Origin: CAZRRV01 sp964406705
GTDB taxonomy: Bacteria; Bacillota; Clostridia; Oscillospirales; Acutalibacteraceae
Reading direction: 5' to 3'
Assembly (NCBI GenBank): GCA_964406705.1
Contig: CAYOSS010000004.1
Location: 1-47,515, forward strand
DNA length: 47,515 bases
A program made the translations under genes and the position numbers. Shown here piece after piece: positions 14,228 through 24,046 of the stretch. Under the pieces are notes generated by a model, which was not told the origin of the DNA, did no database searches, and saw only the letters and a program-made list of their open reading frames with translations. Every line of letters begins with the position of its first letter. Position 1 is the first letter of the stretch.

Positions 14228-17200
14228 ATGGCAAGGCGGTCCGGAGGCGGTCGGAGGCGGGCGGTCGCGGTGCTTTTGTGCGTTTGCCTGGCACTGATGC
14301 CGGCCGCGGGGGCGTTGCCGCCCGTTTACGCGGATTCGAACGCCGCGCCTCCCGCGAGCGGCACATCGGAGGGAGCCGGAAGCGTGCCCGGTGGGTCCGC
14401 CGAGGGTACGGCTGAAGACCCTGCCGGGGGTACGGTTGCCGGGTCAGCCGGTGAGTCCGCCGGGCAAACCGCCGGGGGTACAGCCGGGCAGACCGCCGGG
14501 CAGTCCTCGGGAGCCGCCGGGAGCGGGGCTTTGTCCGGGAGGTACACCTACACCGATTATCTTGCCGAGCACGGGGATGCGCCCCGCGATGTCACCGCGT
14601 TTACCGCGGACGCGGGCACCGGCTTCTCCGACAACATCACCGTGAGCGGGGACGGCACGGAGGGGGTCCGTATAGCGGACGGCGAGGCGGGAGAGTTCCG
14701 CTTCACCGTGCCGGCGACGGGCCTGTACAACATCCGTGTGCGCTACGTCACCGAGAAGGGCAAGGATTCCGCCCTTCAGTGGAAGCTTTACCTCGACGGG
14801 GAGCAGCCCTTCTTCGAGGCGGGGCAGCTGACTCTTTTCCGCTACTGGACCGACGGCGAGGCTCCGGGGGCGCTTAAGGACGCTCTGGGCAACGACCGCA
14901 CTCCCCCGCAGGAGGAGATTTTCCGGGAGCAGGAGGCTTATTTGGAGGACCACACGGGGAAGTACGCCGAGAGCTTCCTCTTCTACCTCACGGCGGGGGA
15001 GCACACCCTGCGGTACGTGTCGGTCAAGGAGCCGGTGACGGTGACGGCGTTCAGCTTTCTGCCGGAGCGGGTGCTGCCGACTTACGAGGAGGCTCTGGCG
15101 GGCTACAGGGAGAGGGGTCTCGAAGAGGTCCGGGGCGAGTTCGTCTCGGTCCCGGCGGAGAAGCCGTCGGCCAAGTCCGACCCCACGCTGTACGCGAGGA
15201 ACGACAGGGCGTCCCCGGCGACGAAGCCGTCAAGCTCGCGGTACATCCTGCTCAACACCATCGGCGGGGACAGCTGGGCCGGCTCGGGCGAGTGGATAGA
15301 GTGGACCTTCACCGTGCCCCGGACCGGGCTTTACAGGCTGGCGTTCAGGGCGAAGCAGAACCTCCTCAGCGGGGCGTCCTCCTCGAGGAAAGTGTATATA
15401 GATGGGGAAATCCCGTTCCGGGAGTTTGCCGGACTGCCCTTTTCCTATAAGAACGGCTGGCAGATTGTATCGCCGGACTACCTCGTCGCTCTCGAGGCGG
15501 GTGAGCATACCATCCGTATGGAGGCGACTACCGGGGCCCTGGCCGAGGTTATCAGCGCGGTGGAGAACTCTTTGGCGGAGCTGAACGCCGCCTACAGGCA
15601 AATCATTATGATTACCGGGGTGACGCCCGACCCTTACCGCGACTATATGCTTGACGACCTGCTCCCCGGGGTGTTCGAGACCTTCCGGCGGCAGGCGGGG
15701 GAGCTTGGCGCGGCGTCGGAGCGGCTCTTGGAAATTTCCGGCAAGCGCGGGAGCGTAAACGGGACGCTCGACACCGTGACCCGGCAGCTGCGGCGGTTTG
15801 CCGGCAAGCCCGAGAAGGTGCAAAAGCAGCTCTCCGACTTTAAGAACAACATCGGCTCTCTCTCCACCTGGCTCATCACGGTGAAGGGGCAGTCGCTCTC
15901 GCTCGACGAGATCTACCTCTACGGCGAGGGGGCGAAGCTGCCCCGGCGGGAGGCCAACATCTTCAGCAAAATCGCGTACGAGGCGAGGCTCTTCGTAAAC
16001 TCGTTCATCTTCGACTACAGCGTGATAGGCGGCGGGGCGAGCGGGGACGTCCGGCTTGACGTGTGGATCGACTCCGGGCGGGACCAGGCGACCATTCTGC
16101 AGGAGCTTTCCGCCGATTTTGTCGCGGAGACGGGAATCGGGGTAAACATAAAGCTTGTGAGCGGGCAGCTCCTTTCCGCCACAATGGCGGGGCGCGGCCC
16201 GGATATCGCCCTGAACCTCACAAAGGACACCCCGGTGAACTACGCCGTGCGCGGCGCCGTGGTTGACCTGACCCAGTTCGAGAGCGCCGAGGTGCCTTTC
16301 TCCGAGGTGGCGGCGCGGTTCCGCGAGAGCGCTTTCGTGCCGCTGAGGCTGGAGGGCGGGGTGTACGGGCTCCCCGAGACGCAGACTTTTCCGGTGCTCT
16401 ACTACAGGACGGACATCTTCGCGGAGTTGGGGCTGGAGCCTCCCGAGACCTGGCGCGACCTTTACAAGTGCCTGAACGTTCTCCAGAAGAACAATATGAC
16501 GGTGGGAATCCCCGCTCCTTCGAGCGCTGTCGGGGCGGCGGACGCTATGACCTCCTACCTGACGCTGCTGTACCAGCACGGCGGGCAGCTTTACACCGAC
16601 GACAGCAAGGCTTCGGCCCTCACCTCCAAGGAGGCGACCGACGCTTTCCGGGAGTGGTGCTCACTGTACATCGATTACAACCTCGAGCTGAAGTTCGACG
16701 CCGCGACGCGCTTCCGCTCCGGGGAGATGCCGCTGATACTCTCCGACTTCACCCTCTACAATAACCTCAGCATAGCCGCGCCGGAGATTCGGGGTCTGTG
16801 GAGTATAGCCCCCGTCCCCGGGACGGCGGGGGAGGACGGCGTCGTCCGGCACGACGCGCCCGCCTTCGGCAACTCCTGCGTGATGATGTCCGCCTGCACC
16901 GAGCGGGAGGCTGCGTGGAGCTTTTTGGAGTGGTGGACGAGGGCAGAGACTCAGGTGGCTTTCGGGCGGGAGATGGAGAACCGGCTGGGAGAATCCGCCA
17001 GGTACCCCTCGGCAAACGTCGAGGCGTTCGCGTCAATGTCCTGGCCCGTGGCGGACCTCGCCATACTGCAGGAGCAGTGGGGGAGCGTGCACGGGGTCCC
17101 CGAGGTGCCGGGCGGATACTTCACCTCGCGGCACTTAAACAACGCCTTCCGCCGGGTGCTCTACTACAACGAGGACCCTCAGGAGACGCTGATACGCTAT

Positions 17201-17260
17201 ACCCGCTTCATAGACCGGGAGATAGAGCAGAAGCGGCGCGAGTTGGGGCTCGCGAATTAG
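14228..17260 (+). CDS. Giant secreted solute-binding protein with two N-terminal carbohydrate-binding-like domains
   Basis: This 1010-residue protein is about twice the size of a normal solute-binding protein. Layout: signal peptide (VAVLLCVCLALMPAAG, then VYADSN); a Gly/Ala/Thr-rich linker to ~100; a beta-sandwich (~103-290; FRFTVPATGLYNIRVRYV); a second one (~336-450; IEWTFTVPRTGLYRLAFRA); a helical stretch (~450-600); and a family 1 solute-binding domain (~607-1000; VRLDVWIDSGRDQ, YRTDIFAELGLEPPETWRD, PLILSDFTLYNNL). The two sandwiches share the pattern FTVPxTGLY. No lipobox is visible, so anchoring is unclear. ATG 14228 has GGGGAGG upstream; an earlier GTG at 14195 has no such site. It heads the uptake operon, and permeases follow. 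Related giant proteins sit beside Yip1 and DUF5696 genes in other Firmicutes (known context). Confidence 0.82.
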   Translation: MARRSGGGRRRAVAVLLCVCLALMPAAGALPPVYADSNAAPPASGTSEGAGSVPGGSAEGTAEDPAGGTVAGSAGESAGQTAGGTAGQTAGQSSGAAGSGALSGRYTYTDYLAEHGDAPRDVTAFTADAGTGFSDNITVSGDGTEGVRIADGEAGEFRFTVPATGLYNIRVRYVTEKGKDSALQWKLYLDGEQPFFEAGQLTLFRYWTDGEAPGALKDALGNDRTPPQEEIFREQEAYLEDHTGKYAESFLFYLTAGEHTLRYVSVKEPVTVTAFSFLPERVLPTYEEALAGYRERGLEEVRGEFVSVPAEKPSAKSDPTLYARNDRASPATKPSSSRYILLNTIGGDSWAGSGEWIEWTFTVPRTGLYRLAFRAKQNLLSGASSSRKVYIDGEIPFREFAGLPFSYKNGWQIVSPDYLVALEAGEHTIRMEATTGALAEVISAVENSLAELNAAYRQIIMITGVTPDPYRDYMLDDLLPGVFETFRRQAGELGAASERLLEISGKRGSVNGTLDTVTRQLRRFAGKPEKVQKQLSDFKNNIGSLSTWLITVKGQSLSLDEIYLYGEGAKLPRREANIFSKIAYEARLFVNSFIFDYSVIGGGASGDVRLDVWIDSGRDQATILQELSADFVAETGIGVNIKLVSGQLLSATMAGRGPDIALNLTKDTPVNYAVRGAVVDLTQFESAEVPFSEVAARFRESAFVPLRLEGGVYGLPETQTFPVLYYRTDIFAELGLEPPETWRDLYKCLNVLQKNNMTVGIPAPSSAVGAADAMTSYLTLLYQHGGQLYTDDSKASALTSKEATDAFREWCSLYIDYNLELKFDAATRFRSGEMPLILSDFTLYNNLSIAAPEIRGLWSIAPVPGTAGEDGVVRHDAPAFGNSCVMMSACTEREAAWSFLEWWTRAETQVAFGREMENRLGESARYPSANVEAFASMSWPVADLAILQEQWGSVHGVPEVPGGYFTSRHLNNAFRRVLYYNEDPQETLIRYTRFIDREIEQKRRELGLAN

Positions 17261-17341
17261 GGCGACCCGCCGGGTGAGCGCCCGACGGCACCGGGCAATA
17301 TCCGCCCGAATAAGCCGGAACAAGGGAATGGAGGAGCGACA

Positions 17342-18250
17342 ATGAGGGAGCGCGGCGGGGAGAGCACGCTTAAGAAGATGAAAAAGTCCTGGGTGTCCTA
17401 CGCGATGGCGGCGCCCTATATGATACTGTTCTTCGTGTTCACCGTCCTGCCGGTGATTATATCCCTGTGCCTCAGTTTTACCTCCTACAACATCCTCCAG
17501 CCGCCCAAGTTCGTCTTTCTCGATAATTACAGGCGGCTGTTTCTTCTTGACGACGTGTTCGCCACGGCGCTGCGCAACACCCTGCTCTTGGCCGTCGTGA
17601 CGGGCCCGGTGAGCTACCTCATCTGCTTCTTCTTAGCCTGGGCGATAAACGATTTCGGACGGGGGCTGCGGACTTTCCTCACGGTGATATTCTACGCCCC
17701 GTCGATTTCGGGCGGCGCGTATATGATATGGTCGCTGATATTCTCCTCCGACAGCTACGGGCTTATGAACTCGCTGCTGCAGTGGCTTGGGGTGATAGAC
17801 GCCCCGATACAGTGGCTGGAGGACCCCCACTACATCCTGCCGATAATTATGATAGTCGCCATCTGGATGAGCCTCGGCACCAGCTTCCTCGCGTTCATAG
17901 CGGGCTTTCAGGGGGTGGACAGGAGCCTTTACGAGGCGGCGGCGGTGGACGGGGTCACCAATCGCTTCCAGGAGCTCTGGTACATCACTATGCCGCAGAT
18001 GCGCCCCCAGCTGATGTTCGGCGCGGTGATGCAGATAACCTCGTCTTTCGGCATAGGCGACATCACCACGGCGCTGGCGGGCAACCCGTCGGTGGACTAC
18101 GCGGCGCATACGGTGGTCAACCACATTGTGGATTACGGCACGAACCGTTTCGAGATGGGCTACGCCTCCGCGATCGCCACCATACTCTTCCTGCTGATGC
18201 TCGGAGTCAACCAGCTGATACGCGTGCTTCTCAGAAAGGTGGGAACCTGA
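17342..18250 (+). CDS. Sugar ABC transporter permease (MalF/UgpA-like)
   Basis: This 302-residue inner-membrane protein has six predicted helices, opening with YAMAAPYMILFFVFTVLPVI. The EAA loop EAAAVDGVTNRFQELWYITMP, which contacts the ATPase, lies near residue 200. NILQPPKFVFLDNYRRLF is typical of MalF/UgpA-type CUT1 permeases. GGAGG precedes ATG 17342. Its stop overlaps the start of the partner permease by one base (TGATG), so the two are translationally coupled. It presumably pairs with the giant solute-binding protein encoded just upstream. No ATPase gene is in the operon. Confidence 0.92.
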   Translation: MRERGGESTLKKMKKSWVSYAMAAPYMILFFVFTVLPVIISLCLSFTSYNILQPPKFVFLDNYRRLFLLDDVFATALRNTLLLAVVTGPVSYLICFFLAWAINDFGRGLRTFLTVIFYAPSISGGAYMIWSLIFSSDSYGLMNSLLQWLGVIDAPIQWLEDPHYILPIIMIVAIWMSLGTSFLAFIAGFQGVDRSLYEAAAVDGVTNRFQELWYITMPQMRPQLMFGAVMQITSSFGIGDITTALAGNPSVDYAAHTVVNHIVDYGTNRFEMGYASAIATILFLLMLGVNQLIRVLLRKVGT

Positions 18251-19128
18251 TGGCCGCCGGGGTACGTGTCCCGCGCGCGCGGGCGCGGCATAAGCAGCTG
18301 AACCGCTCCAAAGCGGGCAACGTGGTAAGCTTCATTGTCCTGCTGCTGTTAGGCGCGTTTATGATGCTGCCAATGGTCTACATCGTGTCCAACGCCTTTA
18401 AGCCTATGGACGAGCTGTTCGTCTACCCCCCGAGGCTGTTCGTGAGGGTGCCGACGCTGGACAACTTCCGCGATTTGTTCGACCTTATCAACTCCTCCCG
18501 GGTGCCGTTCTCGCGGTACCTGTTCAACACGGTGTTTGTCACCGCGGTGGGGACTTTGGGGCACCTGTTTATCGCCTCGATGTGCGCCTATGTATTAGCC
18601 AAGCACGAGTTTCCGGGCAGGAAGTTCCTCTTCGAGCTTGTGGTGACCTCGCTGATGTTCTCCACGGCCGTGACGAGCGTGCCGACCTACATAATCATCG
18701 CGAAGATGAACCTGCTGGATAACTACCTCGCGCTTATCCTGCCGGCGTTCCAGTCCACTTTGGGGCTTTACCTGATGAAGCAGTTTATGGAGACGATCCC
18801 GGACTCCGTGATAGAGTCGGCGCGGCTCGACGGGGCGGGGGAGGTCACCGTCTTCTGGCGGATAGCGATGCCTATGGTGAAGCCCGCCTGGATCACTCTT
18901 ATCATCCTTATGTTCCAGAACCTGTGGAACATAGTGAGCCCCTACACCTACAGCGAGCCTATGAAGACCCTGCCCCAGGCGCTCTCGCAGATCCTCGCGG
19001 GAGGAATCGCCAGGACGGGGGCGAGCAGCGCGGTGGCGCTCATTATGATGTCGGTGCCGCTGCTGATGTTCATCTTCTCGCAGTCGCGGGTCATAGAGAC
19101 TATGAGCACATCGGGGCTTAAGGAGTAG
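18250..19128 (+). CDS. Carbohydrate ABC transporter permease (MalG/UgpE-like)
   Basis: This 292-residue partner permease starts in a basic leader and has about six helices (first VSFIVLLLLGAFMMLPMVYI). YIVSNAFKP is the usual MalG N-terminal motif. The EAA loop (ESARLDGAGEVTVFWRIAMP) lies around residue 195. The C-terminus ends ETMSTSGLKE, similar to the VIxGLTAGAVKG-type end of CUT1 permeases. Its start overlaps the stop of the preceding permease. The next gene begins 35 bp downstream. Confidence 0.92.
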   Translation: MAAGVRVPRARARHKQLNRSKAGNVVSFIVLLLLGAFMMLPMVYIVSNAFKPMDELFVYPPRLFVRVPTLDNFRDLFDLINSSRVPFSRYLFNTVFVTAVGTLGHLFIASMCAYVLAKHEFPGRKFLFELVVTSLMFSTAVTSVPTYIIIAKMNLLDNYLALILPAFQSTLGLYLMKQFMETIPDSVIESARLDGAGEVTVFWRIAMPMVKPAWITLIILMFQNLWNIVSPYTYSEPMKTLPQALSQILAGGIARTGASSAVALIMMSVPLLMFIFSQSRVIETMSTSGLKE

Positions 19129-19163
19129 CCGACGGGCGGAAATTTGCGAAGCGGGGGTGTCAA

Positions 19164-21314
19164 ATGAAACGCGGGGTATTAAAAAGAGCGGCCGCGGTTT
19201 TAGCCGTGGCGGTCGCGCTGGCGGGGCTTTGCGCCGTGCCGGCGGCGGCGGATTCCTCGGCGGATCTCGACAAGCCTTACGACACCTATAACTATTCTCT
19301 GGAGGGTAACGAGGAGCTGCCCTCCCCCGAGGCGTATCTCCCGGGGAGGGTGCTGCGCGGAGCGGGGCTTGCCGGGGGGCTTAAGAACCCCCGCGACCTC
19401 TTTGTCGACGCCGACAGCGGCACCATACTCATAGCCGATACCGATAATAACCGCGTGGTGCTGACCGACGCGGCCTTCGGGGAGTTCAGGGTAATCTCCA
19501 CGTTCACGACGGACGCGGGCGAGGACGCCTTAAAAGCTCCCGAGGGGGTCTGCCTCGCCCCGGACGGGCTTATATACGTCGCCGATACCGGCAACAAGCG
19601 GATAGCCGTATTCACCGCCGAGGGCGCCTACGCCGGGGAGATACCCGCGCCGAAGTCGCCCCTGCTGGGCGAGGACTTCAACTACGCCCCCGAGAAGGTC
19701 GCGGTGAGCGGGCTCGGGAACATCTACGTGCTGAGCGAGGGGGTCTACGAGGGGATACTCGAGATTTCCCGGACGGGCGAGTTTCTGGGTTACGCGGGGA
19801 TGAACAACGTTTCCCCGTCCCTCTGGGACAGGTTCTGGCGGGCGATTTCCACGCGCCGGCAAAAGAAGGCTATGGTCTCTTTTATCCCGGTGAGCTTCAC
19901 CAACATCTGTATTGACGAGGACGACTTCATCCTGGCTACCACCGAGCCGGACGAGAGCAGCAAGTACTCCACCTTCCGCCGGCTCAACCCCAGCGGGCAC
20001 GATGTCCGGCGGAACACCGCTTCCGTCAGCGCGACGGGCGACCTTGGCAATATCTGGAAGGGGAAAATCACCGGGCAGTCGGTCTTTGTGGATATAACCT
20101 CCCTTCGCGGCGGGGTGACGGTCTGCCTGGACTCCAAGAGGAGCCGGCTTTTCCTCTACGACCGCGACGGCTACTTAATGACGGTGTTCGGATACGCCGG
20201 GCTGGGGCAGGACGGGCTCACTACCTCCCCCGCCGCCGTGGACCATTTGGGAGATACTCTTTACGTGCTTGACAGCCCGGCCGGGTCGGTCACGGAGTAC
20301 CGCCCCACGGAGTACGGCTCCTGCCTGCTTTCCGCCACCACGGCGTACAACTCCGGGGACTACGAGAACGCTACGCGGTACTACGGGCAGCTGCACAGGC
20401 TCAACTCCAACAGCGAGCTTGCCTACACCGGGATAGGCAAGGCGCAGCTGCGCGAGGGCCGCTACAAGGACGCTATGACGAGCTTCCGCCTCGCCAACAA
20501 CAAGACCCTCTACTCCCGCGCCTTCGCGGAGTACCGCAGGGAGCTGTTCTCCCGCTATTTCGTGTGGATATTCGCGGCGGTAGCGGCGGGGGTTGTCGCC
20601 GTCATAGTCGGGATGGCGGTCTCTAAGCGGCGGCGCGCCCTCGCCGGGGGCGGGGAAGTCAGTGCCGAGGCGGGCGAGCCGGTCGGCAGGGTCGCGCGGT
20701 ACTTCTCCAGCGTGGAGTTCGCCTTCTACTGTATGTTCCGCCCGTTTAAGGGGACCAACGACCTCAAGAGGGAGAAGCGGGGGACGTTGGCGGGCGCGTT
20801 TACCTGGGTGGCGCTCTACACGCTGACGGTCACCGAGTCCGGGATATTGAGCGGCTACCTGTTCCGCTCGAGCGGCAAGCATATAAACTCCCTGCTGATA
20901 GCCGCCGTGTCCGTCGTGCCGATACTGCTCTGGTGCGTGGCCAACTGGTGCGTCACCACGCTGACTGACGGCGAGGGGAGTTTCCGGGACATATTCATCT
21001 CGGCGGCGTACTCCCTGGCGCCTTTCGTGATGATACAAATCCCGCTGATAGCGGTCTCCAATCTCTTAACGCTGGACGAGGCGGGCTTCTACTGGTTCTT
21101 CTATGTGCTCTCCGTCGCCTGGACCGTTCTGCTGCTTGTCGTGGGCAATATGCAGATACACGATGTCTCTATGAGCAAGGCAATTCTCACCGTGCTGCTG
21201 ACGGTGCTCGGTATGGCTATAATACTTTTCCTGACGTTCCTTGTTGTGAACCTCGTTTACACCGTATTCCAGTTCGGGCGGACCATTTACCGAGAGATTA
21301 TCTACCGGGTATAG
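19164..21314 (+). CDS. NHL-repeat / TPR / Yip1-domain membrane protein
   Basis: This 716-residue protein has a signal peptide (AAAVLAVAVALAGLCAVPAAA), then an NHL-type beta-propeller (~60-385) with repeats such as NPRDLFVDADSGTILIADT and APEGVCLAPDGLIYVADT. One or two TPR-like helical hairpins follow (~390-450; YENATRYYGQL, GRYKDAMTSFRLAN), then a transmembrane helix (~470-490) and a C-terminal Yip1-like domain with about five helices. The propeller faces outside, with the Yip1 domain in the membrane. Yip1 proteins of this type recur between sugar permeases and DUF5696 genes in Firmicutes; their task is not known to me. A sensor or assembly factor for the uptake complex is possible. It follows the permease pair by 35 bp. 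Confidence 0.82.
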   Translation: MKRGVLKRAAAVLAVAVALAGLCAVPAAADSSADLDKPYDTYNYSLEGNEELPSPEAYLPGRVLRGAGLAGGLKNPRDLFVDADSGTILIADTDNNRVVLTDAAFGEFRVISTFTTDAGEDALKAPEGVCLAPDGLIYVADTGNKRIAVFTAEGAYAGEIPAPKSPLLGEDFNYAPEKVAVSGLGNIYVLSEGVYEGILEISRTGEFLGYAGMNNVSPSLWDRFWRAISTRRQKKAMVSFIPVSFTNICIDEDDFILATTEPDESSKYSTFRRLNPSGHDVRRNTASVSATGDLGNIWKGKITGQSVFVDITSLRGGVTVCLDSKRSRLFLYDRDGYLMTVFGYAGLGQDGLTTSPAAVDHLGDTLYVLDSPAGSVTEYRPTEYGSCLLSATTAYNSGDYENATRYYGQLHRLNSNSELAYTGIGKAQLREGRYKDAMTSFRLANNKTLYSRAFAEYRRELFSRYFVWIFAAVAAGVVAVIVGMAVSKRRRALAGGGEVSAEAGEPVGRVARYFSSVEFAFYCMFRPFKGTNDLKREKRGTLAGAFTWVALYTLTVTESGILSGYLFRSSGKHINSLLIAAVSVVPILLWCVANWCVTTLTDGEGSFRDIFISAAYSLAPFVMIQIPLIAVSNLLTLDEAGFYWFFYVLSVAWTVLLLVVGNMQIHDVSMSKAILTVLLTVLGMAIILFLTFLVVNLVYTVFQFGRTIYREIIYRV

Positions 21315-21335
21315 CCGGAGAGAGGGGGTCGTGTG

Positions 21336-23960
21336 ATGAGGGCCGGGCGAAAACTGCTGACTGTGGGCGTCGTGTACGCCGTGGTAATAGCGTTGGTGGC
21401 GGAGCTGGTGGGTGCCGGTTTCGCCACGGACGCCTCCGACTATCGGGGCGCGGATATGGAGGCTCCCGCCGGTATGAGCGGCTTCGGGCGCCGGGGAGGG
21501 GCGTTCAGCCCCGCGGACTACTCCGCCGCGGGAAAGCAGACCCTGCTGCCCGCCGGGTACAAAGAAGCGCTGTCGGGCGGGGGGCTGACGCTTTACTTTA
21601 ACGAGGAGACAGGGGCTGTCGCCGTGAGGAACGGCGAGGGCGGCAGCGTGTGGCTGTCCAATCCCGCCGACGCGGACTCCGAGACTCTTGTGGGCGGCGA
21701 GACGCGGGACGCCCTGTACTCTCAGGTGACGGTGGGCTACTACAGCAGCGCCGGGCAGATGGTGTACCTCGACAGCTACAACGCCTCGGTTAAGAGTGGC
21801 GGGATGAGCTATAAGGTGTCGGGCGACGGGCTTACGGTCTCCTACCACATCAGCAGAAGCGTGTTCACCATTGACGATATCCCGTCCCAGCTGACGGACG
21901 AGCGGTTCGAGGAACTGTTAGAGCGTATGGAGCGCTCCGACGCGACCGAGATGAAGAAGTACTACCGCAAGCACAGCCTCTCGGGGATATCCGGCTCCAA
22001 GGCGAGGAAGGCTTTAATCAATAAGTACCCGGCCATAGAGCGCGGCGACGTCTGGTCGGTGGACACCGTCACGGACAGGATTGTGGCTAAAGTCCGAGCG
22101 TTGTTGGATAAGATAGGCTACACGGCGGAGGAGTTGGAGCGCGACCACGAGGAGAACGGGATCACCGCGAAGCCGGAGGAGAAGGCGTACTTCGACGTTA
22201 CCCTCATATACACGTTGGACGGCGGGCGGCTGAACGTCACTCTGGACGGCTCAAAGCTTGCCTACGCGGAGTCGATGCCGCCCGTGGAGATGCGCCTGCT
22301 GGAGTTTTTCGGGGCGGCGAACCGCGAGGCAGAGGGCTACCTGCTTGTCCCCGACGGGAGCGGCGGGCTCATTCACTACAACAACGGGCGGGAGAGCGTC
22401 CCGGCGCTGGATATTTCCGTTTACGGGGACGACGCGTCTATGGCGGAGGACGGGAAGTACCAGGCGGCGGAGCAGGTGCTCCTGCCGGCTTTCGGGGCCA
22501 AAACCGGGAGCGGGGCTTTCCTCTGCCTGATGCGCGGAGGGGCGTCTCTGGGGCGGATTTGCGCCGCCGTTTCCGGGATGACCTACTCATATAACCGCGT
22601 ATGGGCGACCTACAACACCACCCGCGTCTCCCAGATGTCCCTCACGACGGGGTCGGACTCCGACATAATAGTCCGCGAGAAGAACCCTTACCGGGGGGAT
22701 TTCTCGCAGGAGTACATTTTCCTGGAGGATGAGAGCGCCGACTACTCGGGTATGGCGGCGGCGGCGAGGGAGCGGCTGACCGAGACGGGGGAGCTTACCG
22801 AAAAGAGCCTGCCCGACGCGTTCCCCCTCGATTTGGAGTTCCTGGGCGCGGTGCCGCGCAGGAAGGTCGTGGCGGGGCTGTCGTTAACCCTGACGGAGGA
22901 GATGACGACCTTCTCCGAGGCGGGGGACATCGTGGAGCGGCTTATATCCGCGGGGGCGGCCCCTACCGGCGTCGTGTACGAGGGGTGGCTTACCGGCGGG
23001 ACGGCTCAGAAGTCCGCGGAGAAAGTGAAGCCCGCCAAGGCCCTCGGCGGGAAGAAGGGGCTGAACTCTTTTCTCGGCCTGTTAAAGGGACGCGGCATCC
23101 CGTTTTACGGCGAGGTGTACTTCACCTCCGTGTTCCGGACGGGCGGGGGGTACAGCAAGAGGACGGATTCCCCGAGGAAGCTGAGCGGGGACATAGCGGT
23201 GACGCGCCGCTACGACATAATGAACCGCTACAAGACTGGGGACCCGGTCTACAGGGTCTCGCCCGGGAAACTCAGCGGCGTGGTCGGCAAGTTCACGGAT
23301 AAAGCCGGCAAAGTCGGGCTGCCGGGCGTCGCCACGGCGGATCTTGGCCACACGCTGGGCTCGGATTTCTCCTCCAAAAAGCCCGTCTCGAGGCCCGACG
23401 CCGAGCGGATAGAGAGGGAGCAGTTGGAGAGGTTGGCGAAGAGCTTCAGCCTGAAGCTGTCCGCTCCCAACCTCTACGCCCTCGGCAGCGCGGGCAGCGT
23501 CAAGGACCTCCCCGTGGACGACAGCTGGTTTTCCGTGGTGGACGAAAGCGTGCCTTTCCTGCCGATGTGCCTCAGCGGACTGGTGTCCTACACCGCGTCG
23601 CCGCTCAATCTGGCCCCGGATTACAAGACCGCCCTGTTGGAGGCCGTCGAGTACGGCGCCGGGTTCTCGTACTTGCTTATGGAGGGCGAGCCCGGGTTGC
23701 TCAGCGACACCTCCGTGAACGGCTACACTACGGGCAGGGCCGCCGACTGGGTGCCCGTGATAGCGGAGGATTACGTGAGGGCCGCGAGGGAGCTCGCCGC
23801 CGTCGCGGGGAGGAGAATGGTCCGCCATTCCCGCGTAGGCGAGAAGCTTTACCGCTCCGAGTACGAGAACGGCGCGGCGGTGCTTGTCAACTACGGCGAC
23901 GGCGAGGCGGAATACGAGGGGCATACCGTTCCCGCTAAAGATTACATTGTCATCGGGTAA
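21336..23960 (+). CDS. DUF5696-type secreted or membrane-anchored protein
   Basis: This 874-residue protein begins with a signal-anchor (LLTVGVVYAVVIALVAELVG). It is recognised as DUF5696-like mainly from its size, its start and its place next to a Yip1 gene and sugar permeases. Visible segments include ALYSQVTVGYYSS, EGYLLVPDGSGGLIHYNNG, GAAPTGVVYEGWLTGG, TADLGHTLGSDFSSK and YLLMEGEPGLLSDT. The last half could form a TIM-barrel-like, glycosidase-related fold, since these proteins resemble divergent glycoside hydrolases, but catalytic residues cannot be assigned. ATG 21336 is preferred to the GTG one codon earlier, with GAGAGGGGG upstream. The gene lies 21 bp after the Yip1 gene and belongs to the same operon. 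Confidence 0.72.
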   Translation: MRAGRKLLTVGVVYAVVIALVAELVGAGFATDASDYRGADMEAPAGMSGFGRRGGAFSPADYSAAGKQTLLPAGYKEALSGGGLTLYFNEETGAVAVRNGEGGSVWLSNPADADSETLVGGETRDALYSQVTVGYYSSAGQMVYLDSYNASVKSGGMSYKVSGDGLTVSYHISRSVFTIDDIPSQLTDERFEELLERMERSDATEMKKYYRKHSLSGISGSKARKALINKYPAIERGDVWSVDTVTDRIVAKVRALLDKIGYTAEELERDHEENGITAKPEEKAYFDVTLIYTLDGGRLNVTLDGSKLAYAESMPPVEMRLLEFFGAANREAEGYLLVPDGSGGLIHYNNGRESVPALDISVYGDDASMAEDGKYQAAEQVLLPAFGAKTGSGAFLCLMRGGASLGRICAAVSGMTYSYNRVWATYNTTRVSQMSLTTGSDSDIIVREKNPYRGDFSQEYIFLEDESADYSGMAAAARERLTETGELTEKSLPDAFPLDLEFLGAVPRRKVVAGLSLTLTEEMTTFSEAGDIVERLISAGAAPTGVVYEGWLTGGTAQKSAEKVKPAKALGGKKGLNSFLGLLKGRGIPFYGEVYFTSVFRTGGGYSKRTDSPRKLSGDIAVTRRYDIMNRYKTGDPVYRVSPGKLSGVVGKFTDKAGKVGLPGVATADLGHTLGSDFSSKKPVSRPDAERIEREQLERLAKSFSLKLSAPNLYALGSAGSVKDLPVDDSWFSVVDESVPFLPMCLSGLVSYTASPLNLAPDYKTALLEAVEYGAGFSYLLMEGEPGLLSDTSVNGYTTGRAADWVPVIAEDYVRAARELAAVAGRRMVRHSRVGEKLYRSEYENGAAVLVNYGDGEAEYEGHTVPAKDYIVIG

Positions 23961-24046
23961 GCGGCGGCAGTGCCGTGTAATGACGGCCGGAGCCTTCAGG
24001 CGGTCGGCGGTATCGTTAAGTGTCAGTCAGAAAGGAGGAGGCGGCT

